A model generated the notes under the pieces. That model searched no databases. It worked only from the letters and a program-made list of their open reading frames with translations, and was not told where the DNA came from. DNA of 64,000 nucleotides from Hyperoodon ampullatus. Taxonomy: Eukaryota > Chordata > Mammalia > Artiodactyla > Ziphiidae. The stretch spans positions 99,971,513 to 100,035,512 of the forward strand of contig OX457057.1 of the NCBI GenBank assembly GCA_949752795.1. The letters are read 5' to 3'. Shown here in pieces: positions 54,774 through 64,000 of this stretch; position 1 is the stretch's first letter, and each line of letters starts with the position of its first letter. Position numbers and translations under genes: made by a program.

Positions 54774-55158
54774 AGGGACTTTCCTGGTGGCACAGTGGTT
54801 AAGAATCCACCTGCCAATGCAGGGGACACGGGTTCGATCCCTGGTCCGGGAAGATCTCACATGCCATGGAGCAACAAAGCCCATGTGCCACAACTACTGA
54901 GACTGCGTGCCACAACTACTGAAGCCCATGCACCTAGAGCCCTTGCTCCGCAACAAGAGAAGCCACCGCAATGAGAAGCCCGCACACCAAAATGGAGAGT
55001 AGTCCCCACTCACCACAACTAGAAAGAAGCCCATGCACAGCAACAAAGAGCCTGAGTGCCGTAACGAAAGATCTCACTTGCCGCAATGAAGATACTGCAT
55101 GCTGCAACTAAGACCCAACACAGCCAAATAAATAATAAATAAACAAATTTTTAAAAAG
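54774..55158 (+). mobile_element. CHR-type SINE, extra-long variant (~385 bp)
   Basis: Intact head, A-box region and B box ('gggttcgatccctggtccg'). The 3' half carries an additional segment with 'gcctgagtgccgtaacgaaa' and 'cttgccgcaatgaagatact' before 'gacccaacacagcc'. This makes it about 70 bp longer than its relatives. Confidence 0.93.
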
Positions 55159-55164
55159 AGAAGA

Positions 55165-58100
55165 TAAAATAAAAGCTTTTAAGGTATATAAAAACTGAGA
55201 TAACTTATCACCAGTAGGCATTACGAGAAATGTTAAAGACCTCCACATAAAGAAAAACAATGCCAAGTGGAAATTAGGACCTACACAATGGAATGGAGAC
55301 ACTAGAAATGATAAATATAAGAGTGAACATAAATTTTTTAATATTTTAATCTCTTTAAAATATAATTGTTTAAATATATTTACACATTTTGGGAATTTAT
55401 AATATATGTAAAAGTAAAATGTGTAACAACAAAAGCACAAAGGTCAGGAAGGGAGAATAAAAATGAAGCCATATACTACTATTGTACAGTTCTTATACAA
55501 TCTATGTAATGATGTAATATTATTTGAAGATGGACTGTGTTAAAAGTATATGCTATAAACCCTAGGGCAACCACTAAAACTAAGTCAATAAAGAAGATTA
55601 AATGAAATTATTAAAAATATGCAATTAATAAAAAAGAAGTCAGTTAAGAAAAATGATGGGAGGGAGGGGACAAGAACAAATGGACCAAATAGAAAATAAA
55701 TAGCTTGGGGAAAAACTTAATCCCAACCATAACAATAATCACATAAATGTAAATTGTATAAATACACCAGTATAAAAAGTAGAGCTTTCAGATTAGATGA
55801 AAATATTTAAAGTATTAAGAAAGAATAAAAACAAACCACTAACCTAGAATTCTGTGTCCTGCAAACAATAATTGAGGGAATTTGTCACCAGTAAATCTAC
55901 CTTAAATAAATGTTAAAAGAAGTTCTTCAGAAAGAAGGAAAACTATGCAGGTCAGAAACTTGGATCTCTCTAAAGAAAGGAAGAATATTAGATAAGTAAT
56001 AAATGAAGGTAAAATTAAAATTTCATATTTCTTATTTCTATCCTACTGTTAGTTTAAAATAATGATAGCAACAACACATTGTGTGTTTATAGCTTATGAA
56101 TAAGTGAAATGAATAACAGCAATAACACAAGGGAGAGAAGGGAGAAATTGGGAATTCCCTGATATGAGGTATCTACACCACCCTTGAAGTAATATAATTT
56201 TACTTGAAAGTGGGCTTAGAGTAATTGTAAATATATATTTCAAACTCTAGCACAACCACTAAAAACAATTTTAAGAAGTATAACTGATATGCTAAAAGAA
56301 AATAGAGTCATATGAAATGCTCAATTAAAACCAGAGAAAGCATAAAGACTGGAAGATTTTTTTAAAGAAAGTGCAACAAATAGAAAACAAATTTAGTAGA
56401 TACTAATCCAACTATATTAATAATCACTTTAAATGTGAATGGTCCAACTAACAGACAGAGATGCCAGAGTGAATGTAAAAAAAAGAAGACCCAGCTCTAA
56501 GTTGTCCATAAGAAACCCTTTAAATATAAGGACACAGATATATTAAAAGTAAAGAAATGAAGAAAGATATACCATGCTCATACTAATCAAAAGAAAGTAG
56601 GAGGAGCTACATTAGAGACAAAGCAGACTTCCAAAAAACAAACAAAAAATATCAGGGATAAAGAAGTCAATTAATCGAAAGGCCATAACCATACTAAATA
56701 CCTAATAACAGAGCTCTAAAATGCAAGAAGCAGAAACAAAAATGCAGGAAGAAATAGACAAATCCACAATTCTAATCAGAGATTTCAACACTCCTTTCTA
56801 AATAATTCATACAGCTAATAAACAGAAAAGTAATAAGGATATAGAAAACATGAACACTATCAACCAACTTGATTGAACTGACATGTATAGAATATTCTAC
56901 CCAACAGCAGCAGAAGACATTCTTTTCAAGTGCACACACTAAATATTCACCAAGATAGACCATATTCTGGGCCATGAAACAAGTCTCAATAAATTTAGAA
57001 GGATTAAAATCACCCAGAGAATTTCCTCAGACCACAGTGGAATTAAAGTAGACATTAATAACAGAAAGGTATATGCCCAAATATTTGGAAACTAAATAAC
57101 TCTCTTCCAAATAACCCACGAGCCAAAGAATAAATCACAAGAGAAAATAGAAAGCATTTTGACTGAAAAAAAGAAAACATATTAAAATTTCTTTTTTTGT
57201 GTGGGGGGAAGCTAAAGCAGGGCTTACAGGATAATTGATAGCATTGAAAACCTCATATTAGAGAAACAGAAAATTTTAAAATCAATGACTTAAGCTTCCA
57301 CCTAAGAAACTAGAAAAATAAAGGCAAACCCAAAGTAAGCAGAAGGAAGTAAATAATAAATATAAGAACAAAAATCAAGGAATGGAAAACATAAAAACAA
57401 TGGAGAAAAACAATAAAACCAAATGTTTCTTTTAAAATAAAAGTGATAGGCAGGCTGATGGGAGGTGGGGGAGAAAGAGAACAAACTACCAATATGAGAA
57501 ATGAGAGAAGGGGTATAACTATAGATCTTACAGACATGAAAAGGAGAACAAGCAAATATTATGAAAACTTTATGCCAATACATAGAACTTAGATAAAGTG
57601 GACAAATATTTTTAAAGACACAAACTATCAAAACTCACACAAGAAAATGTATCCTGAATAGTCACGTATCTATGAAAGAAATTTGTTTGTAAAAACATTT
57701 CCATAAAGAAAACTCTGGTCCTAAACCGCTTTACTGGTGAATTCCACCAAAAATTAAAGAAAGATATCATGGCTATTTCATCTAAACTCTTCCACAAAAT
57801 AAAAGTTGAGGGGGCACTTGCAACTCATTCTGACTCCAGCATTACCCTGATGCCGAAACCAAACGGTAATTTTAGGAAAACTAAACTACAAACTAATTTC
57901 CAAAATTAATGTAAACACAAGAATTCTTAACAAAATTTAAGCAAGTTGAATCCAGCAATGTATAAAAAGAATAATACATTATGACCAGTAGAGTTTATCT
58001 CCAGAATGAAAGATCAATTTAACATTCAAAAATCACTCAGTATAGGGACTTCCCTGGTGGTCCAGTGGTTAATAATCTGCCTTGCAATGCAGGAAACATG

Positions 58101-58640
58101 GGTTCGATCCCTGGTCAGGGAATTAAAGATACGACATGCCACAGGGCAACTAAGCCCGCATGCCTCAACTACTGTGTCCTCACACCATACAACTAGAGAT
58201 TCCGTGTGCTGCAACTAAGACCTGACGCAGCCAAATAAAACTAAAAATTTTTTTTAATCTTAAAAAAAATCAATCAGTATAACCACCACATTAACAGTCT
58301 AAAAAGGAAAAATTGTGTAATTAATCTCAATAGTTACAGAAAAATATTTTGTCAAAATTCAAAATACCCATTCATAATAAAAACTCTCAACAAACTAAGG
58401 ATAGAAGGGAACATTCTCAACTTAATAAAGGGTATCTACGGGAAAACTACAGCTAACACAACACTAAATGGTGGAATGTTTTTTCTCCTAAGATCAGGAA
58501 AAAGGCAAGGTTATCTGCTCTTCCCACTCCTATTCAACATTGTACTGAAGGTACTATTCAGGTGCAATCAGGAAAAACAAGAAAAGAATTAAAAGGTATC
58601 CAAACTAGAAGGAAGAAATAAAACTCTCCACCCTGAAATT
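55165..58640 (+). repeat. decayed L1M LINE, ORF1 end through ORF2 reverse transcriptase
   Basis: A run-down L1 with many stops. Two partly repeated leader segments (about 55165-55790 and 55800-56420) each approach an ORF2 start-like sequence ('ataatcactttaaatgtgaa' at about 56421). Endonuclease remnants follow ('agatagaccatattctgggc', 'ctcagaccacagtggaatta'). Reverse-transcriptase remnants come next ('aggcaaggttatctgctctt', 'cccactcctattcaacattg'). It stops at about 58640 without a 3' end. A SINE splits it at 58045-58267. Clearly inactive. Confidence 0.85.
58045..58267 (+). mobile_element. CHR-type SINE, medium form
   Basis: The head 'gggacttccctggtggtcc', the B box 'gggttcgatccctggtcag', then a shortened body and 'gacctgacgcagcc' plus tail. 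Target-site duplication AATCACTCAGTATA (58031-58044) versus AATCAATCAGTATA (58268-58281), 13 of 14 matching. It inserted into the decayed L1M. Confidence 0.95.
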
Positions 58641-58842
58641 TACTTTCTCTAATTTCATAAGCTCATTACCCTGGCATGGTAGAATTTGGAAAAGTCTCAC
58701 TTATCTGTTGGGTACTGGCTAATGCATTCTGCCCCTTTGTCTACCATTCCTTTTTTTAACATCTGGAGGACTGCTTGGGATTAGACACTGTCAGGGACTT
58801 CCATTCTAATATCAGTGCTAGGGTCTGGTCAACATTTTCTCC

Positions 58843-59035
58843 TTTCCCCTTCTCCTCCTCCTTCTTTCTCCTCCCCCTCATCCCCCCACCCCCTCCCCCT
58901 TCTCCCCCTCATCCTCATCGCCCTCCTCCCCCTCTCCCTTCTTCTTCTTCTTCTTCTCCTTCTCCTTCTCCTTCTCCTTCTTCTTCTTCTTCTTCTTCTT
59001 CTTCTTCTTCTTCCCTCTCCCTCACTCTCTCCCCC
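58843..59035. repeat. (TCC/TTC/TCCC)n pyrimidine tract
   Basis: Almost pure C/T on the + strand. The right part is a clean TTC/TCC trinucleotide array (about 58943-59014). Leucine- or serine/proline-rich open frames across it are artefacts. Confidence 0.96.
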
Positions 59036-60474
59036 TCGAATACTACAAAGTTAAAGAAGTCAGAGAGAGCAGAGATCTCTGCTAAGCTCCTGCTTGAGGA
59101 TGTTCATCCATTTCTCTTCCTTTTTAATACCGTCTCTCATCTCCAAGAATCCAGATAGGTAAAATTGTCTCAGAATATGCTTACACCTGAGAGTTTCCTC
59201 ATCCTGAAAGGGTAAGAAAGTGAAATACTCTAGGCATTAGATAAACATCACATCAAGCTACTCCTTGCTGGCTAATATGCTCTCAATGTCCTGATGGGGA
59301 TAGATGATATTTGAGTGTGGATGAAGGGAGGAAGAGGCTCAGCAGCTCAACTTGCCTTGATTCTTAGTACTAAGCTGCCTCCAGCCCACACAAAAGGAGT
59401 TGCCCATGCTGGCACAAATGTGACTGGAGGAACACATGGGGGTTTGGTGCCAAAGCCTCACAGTAATGAAACTAGGGCATTTGTCTGACCTTGCCTTATG
59501 TATACCCTGCTTTCAGGAACACTGCAGAGTTATCAGTGCCTGGCATAGAGAGCTAAGAACACAGAACCCTAGGTCCCTGTCATCTCTTATTCAATCTTCC
59601 CCTTACCAACTGCTATGATCACCCGGTAGAATGGACCACCTTACCCAAATTTTGGTTCTGGAGTCAGAATTGATGATGTCAGACAAACATATGAAAAGTT
59701 TTGTTGGTCACATAATGACACTCTCTGGGAAGAGCAAGAGAGGCTCCCAAGAGGCCAAAAATGAAAGAGAGCAACAGGGGAAAAAAGGACAACTGGATTG
59801 GGGTTTTACAGTGATTATGGAATGGGATTGGGGTAAGAACCTGGGCTGGGGTGGTTTGAACTGCCCACTGATGCCAAAGCAAGAAACACCTTGGCTTTCT
59901 TACAAATTTGTCCAAGAGAAAGGGAAGTGGGCTTGAAAATCTGTCAGGATTCAAACATCAAAAATGGAGTCAGCTCTTTAGGACAGCAGCACTATCAGTA
60001 ATTCCTTCAGAGATCTACCTCCCCAACTCCCTGCTCTCAGTGTGGGGAACATGGACCAGGTTTCCACCCCAGCAACGTCTGTCTTTGGGAAGAGCATGTT
60101 GTTGGAGTGGAGTATCACTCCCATACAAGGAGCAGCTATATGTGTAGAGGTGACAAAACCTAATGAGCTTGCAGAGAATATTTAAATTGCTAAACAGAAC
60201 AGCATATTTACTACCACGTTTATCCCTAAGCATTTGCAGTAAATATCAAAGTGATGCCATTATGTGGTCCCCCAGTGGCATGTACTTGGAAGCTCTCTTT
60301 TTTAGCCAAAATTGATTTGAGGTTGTATATAATTCTTCCTTTCAAATAGCAATTGAGAACCTGAATGGTGGGGAATTAAGCAGAGGAATATGGAGGAGCT
60401 TAAAGCAAGAGCAGCAGAGAATCTGTTCAACCAGCCATACAGCTGATAGTAATCCTGTTGCAGGGACTACCAGC
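59036..60474. other. unassigned non-coding stretch
   Basis: About 1.4 kb with no repeat or exon recognised. Confidence 0.5.
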
Positions 60475-60720
60475 AGTATGGCATAGAGGAAGATGTCTTG
60501 GCTTTGAAGCCAACTAACTCAGATTTTAACTCTGACTCAGTGACTTAACAAGTGACCTTAGGAAATTAATTTTCTTATAACCTCATTTTCCCCGTCTGTA
60601 CATTAGCAGTAATATTACCTACTACAATAAGATTGCTATAAGGAAAAAGTAAGAAAATTCTTTTGTTTCCAGTGTATTGTATGCCACATATAAAATAGGT
60701 ACTCAGCAGATGTTACTGCA
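60475..60720 (+). repeat. MIR SINE
   Basis: 'cttggctttgaagccaacta', 'acaagtgaccttaggaaatt', 'cattttccccgtctgtacat' and 'ataggtactcagcagatgtt' follow MIR order. Confidence 0.78.
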
Positions 60721-60859
60721 CTTCTACCACTATACTCACTATTAGGAGTACCACCAATACCAACAAATTGTGAGTTTTAACAAATGTCCATGTTGTTTAT
60801 CTCCCCATTCGTCTGTCCATGGTACATAAACTTCTGTCCAAAATTACCAATGAAAAGAT

Positions 60860-60970
60860 CAAGTCTGCACTTTAAAACCTCCAAAGAACTCACCACCTCC
60901 TCAGCACACTCCATCTGACCACTCTAACAAAAAGTTCTTCCTTAAACTGAACTGAAATCTAGCTTGCCAT
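60860..60970 (-). repeat. CR1/L3 fragment (antisense)
   Basis: 'agaactcaccacctcctcag' and 'cactctaacaaaaagttctt', then 'ccttaaactgaactgaaatc', are the reverse complement of the CR1/L3 3' region. Confidence 0.6.
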
Positions 60971-62229
60971 GGCACAGCAGCTCCTAAACAGCTGTTAATA
61001 GAAAAGTATTCTGGAGGATGTTAGCAGTTGAGTAGAAAATAAAATGAAGATTCTGATTTCCATTTCTGACAATATTTCAGACCAGAGATCTTAAAAAGCC
61101 ATCCAGGTACAAAGAAACCAAGAAGGCTGTATGAAATATTAAAAAGATATTAAAATATCTTTTTAAGAGTATAGTGCATAGAAGGGGTGGTATGACAGTT
61201 AAAAAAAAAAATAGAATCCTCCTAAGCCAAAAAGGAGATAAAAGCACCAACTCAGAGAGGTGAATTCTGAGCAGCCAGCTGCCTGAGGACAACTACTCTT
61301 CACTGGCAACCTGGAGCTTCCCTTTTAATGGACTTTTCCTGAAGAAAAGACCTGGGCCTACATAAGATGGGAAGGTGAATCTGAGACCTTTGCATGAATC
61401 TAAGACCCTTAAAAACTGATCCCCTCAATGAAAGGATGAACTAAAAAATAATAATAACCCCACAAAGGGAGACAAAAGGAAGGTTGCCTGTCTGAGTCTT
61501 GAGACTGAAAAAAGGAAGAAATATGAAAGTCTCCCTTGATATAACAGCTCAGGAAGAATATGCATGGGAGTCACACTTTTTGAAAGGCTTTGAAAAACCC
61601 AGTAATAAACTAAAGAGGTCTCAAGTTGATCATAATCCCAGGCTGAGTATAGAGAATGCAAATTCTTTCTAGAGTAATACATCTTAAACTGAGGCTCAGA
61701 GGCTTTTCACAATTAAGGTCCAGTGAGCATGATCTCACAATCTAAATTCATAAATTAGACCCACAGAGTCTTCAGACATTGGACAGAATACAAATAAGTA
61801 TGTTTGTCAAAAATAAAAAATAAAACTAAGAAAGGATAAAGTTACTTATTAAGATTGTATTTTGACAAATTAAGTACATATGTTATAATTTTAAGAGGAA
61901 TCATTCAAATAATAGAATAGAATGTATAACACCCAAATTAGTGGAGGTTTAAAAAGTAAAGATGTTAAAAAATCAATCCAAAGGAAAGTGAAAAAAAAAA
62001 AGAGAGAAAAAGAGAAACAATATTAGAGGAAAATAGGAAGCACAAAATAAGTAGTAAGTTTGAACTAAAATATATCAGTAATAACATTAAATGTAAATAA
62101 GCTATACTGTCCAGTTAAAAGAGAAATATAAAGGCTATGGACTAGATGAAGAAATAAAGTCTAACTAACATAAGAATACAGAAAGATTGAAAGTGGGGAA
62201 AATACCAGCCAAAATAAAGCTGGTAGATT
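60971..62229. other. A-rich stretch, probably decayed LINE in part
   Basis: From about 61690 phrases such as 'cattggacagaatacaaata' and 'gtaataacattaaatgtaaa' hint at old L1 sequence. I cannot order them confidently. No exon is recognised. Confidence 0.4.
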
Positions 62230-63370
62230 TTCACTCCCAACCAAGATGGAGTAACAGGGACTATATTTACCCTCTTAGCTAACACAACCCAAAACTGACA
62301 AACTATATGGAACAAAATATTGCCAAGACACTGTACATCATGTAACAAAAGACAGTAATCCCTGAAAGATGGAAAACAAAGGAGATGAGGCCTACGATTG
62401 CCCAAGCATAATAACTTGAGAGTTTCCAGTTCACGGCACAGTGGAAGGGCATGCAGGCAGACTCAAGGGACTCCCTGAGGATAGGGGATAAAACTGGGAG
62501 TGCAGGTAGGTCAATGCAGAGAGAGTTAGCAGGACAAAGTGCCAGCAAAGAGAGAGCTATACAGAGAGAGAGAACTCCAGTGGTCTGCAGAAGGTCTTCC
62601 TCCAGCATTCAAAAGAGTACTTACCAGTGTACCAGTGAGGAAACTACCCAAAGCCAGGAAAAGAACCACCTTGAAAGGATCAGAGGTAACAGTACCCAGC
62701 AATGACAAACAGCTGAGAATAACGCCTGTTCTCACCATCCAGACTGGAAAACCTCAAGATTCACGGGGAACTGAGTATAGTACACAGAAGTGTCTTTCCT
62801 CAACAGTAGGAAATAATTAGCCCTAGACTGAGCACCACTCTGTTCTCGCCTAACAAATCATAAACGCAAGTTCTGAAAATACTGGTTTCCAAGTAATTTA
62901 AATGCATCCTAGAGAAAAGCTCAAGAACATTTATAGAAATACTAAAATAATCAACATCAAAAAAGGTAAAATACATAATGCATGGCATCCAATAAAAAAA
63001 TTACCAGGCATATAAACAAGCAGAAAAATATAATCCATAGTGAGGAGAAAATTTAATCAATCAGAACTGATTCAAATTGACACATATGTTAGAATTAACA
63101 AACAAGGACATTAAAATAGTTATTATAATTGTATTCTGTGTGTTTAAAAAGTTAATTAGGGACATGGAGCTATAAAAAAGATCCCAAATGAACTTTTAGA
63201 AATGAAAATTGAAATGTGTGAGATGCAAATATACTGGGTGGGATTAAGAGCAGATTAGACATTGAAGAAGAAAAGATTAATGAACTTGAAGACATAGCAA
63301 CAGAAATTACCCAGAAAGAAAAGAAGAGAAAGAAAAAGAATCAAAGAGCATACAAAAATCAATTATCTTA
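62230..63370 (+). repeat. decayed L1M LINE, 5' UTR/ORF1 region
   Basis: 'gttagaattaacaaacaagg', 'aaatagttattataattgta', 'ctgggtgggattaagagcag', 'attagacattgaagaagaaa' and 'aatgaacttgaagacatagc' track the L1M ORF1 coiled-coil region. It is broken by stops. The recurring 'gagagag' at about 62517-62572 is local. Confidence 0.78.
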
Positions 63371-63584
63371 AAGGTGGTGAGGATTTCGTGGATATTTACA
63401 TAATATAATGACACCAAATTATACATTTTAAATATGGGTAGTTCACTGTAAGTTATACTTCAAAAAATCTCTTTTTAAAAAATTGGTACATCTACTGTTC
63501 AGCAAGGTGACTATAGCTAACAATACTGAATTACATACCTGGAAGTTGCTAATAGAGTATGTTCTCACCACAAACACACACGAA
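63371..63584 (+). repeat. L1M 3' UTR ends
   Basis: 'atacattttaaatatgggta' then 'gtgactatagctaacaatac' and 'agagtatgttctcaccacaa' come from 3' ends of mammalian L1M elements. No ORF2 lies between this and the ORF1 block, so it is either a large internal deletion or two separate fragments. Confidence 0.7.
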
Positions 63585-64000
63585 TTTTTTTTTTATTAGT
63601 TTCTGCTTTATAACAAAGTGAATCAGTCATACATATACATCTGTTCCCACATCCCCTCCCTCATGCATCTCCCTCCCTCCCACCCTCCCCATCCCACCCC
63701 TCCAGGCGGTCACAAAGCACCGAGCTGATCTCCCTGTGCTCTGCGGCTGCTTCCCACTATCTATCTACCTTACGTTTGGTAGTGTATATATGTCCATGCC
63801 TCTCTTTCCCTTTGTCACAGCTTACCCTTCCCCTTCCCCATATCCTCAAGTCCATTCTCAAGTAGGTCTGTGTCTTTATTCCCGTTTTACCCCTAGGTTC
63901 TTCATGACATTTTTTTTTTTAATTCCATATATATGTGTTAGCATACGGTATTTGTCTTTCTCTTTCTGACTTACTTCACTCTGTATGACAGACTCTAGGT
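63585..64000 (-). mobile_element. young L1 3' end, continuing beyond the window
   Basis: The antisense poly(A) starts at about 63585. What follows is the reverse complement of the 3' end of the 5106-12423 element. I find no substitution over ~415 bp, only an A-run of 11 rather than 12 after GGAATT. It shares the loss of the ORF2 stop, but here the shorter A-run shifts the frame and a stop follows after about 14 codons. The element's 5' extent lies outside the window. Confidence 0.95.

Noticed and set aside
58775..59158. Ser/Pro- and Leu-rich open frames (127 and 79 codons)
   Set aside because: They come entirely from the TTC/TCC microsatellite.

Overview
The window is mammalian nuclear DNA with no recognisable host exon. 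It looks like an intron or intergenic region filled with retroposons. The best lineage clue is a tRNA-derived SINE family whose head reads GGACTTCCCTGGTGG and whose body reads 'gggttcgatccctgg'. This matches the CHR-type SINEs of whales, hippos and ruminants. I see no BovB or other ruminant-specific element, so a cetacean (or hippopotamus) is most likely. That placement is an inference.

The main object is a full-length, apparently intact LINE-1 at 5106-12423 on the + strand, bounded by a perfect 14-bp target-site duplication (5092-5105 and 12424-12437). It has a 2.15-kb 5' UTR with a YY1-type site at +13, three ~75-bp tandem repeats and a ~340-bp pyrimidine tract. ORF1 (304 aa) and ORF2 (1326 aa) are both open. 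ORF2 runs 54 codons past the family's usual end because the normal stop is missing. A second copy of the same young subfamily starts at 63585 on the - strand, is essentially identical over ~415 bp, and leaves the window at 64000.

The L1 landed between two arms of a ~131-bp inverted repeat (4774-4905 and 13293-13423; four substitutions and one indel). The left arm lies in an AT-rich, TAATTA-dense stretch (about 4250-5091) that resembles a conserved non-coding element.

The rest of the window (about 12.6-63.6 kb) is a layered repeat record. There are ancient L2, MIR and CR1/L3 remnants on both strands, hAT elements (a MER20-like and several MER5-like copies) and one MaLR-type solo LTR. There are also decayed L1M/HAL1-like blocks (25.5-27.0, 55.2-58.6 and 62.2-63.6 kb), 5'-truncated lineage-specific L1 tails (19.7, 30.7, 37.9 and 46.9 kb), ten CHR-type SINE copies or fragments, and CA, CT, TTC and CCTT simple repeats. 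Stretches between these look like ordinary unique DNA. I found no tRNA or rRNA gene, CRISPR array, operon or host coding gene. Repeat family names come from remembered consensus features and need RepeatMasker/Dfam confirmation.
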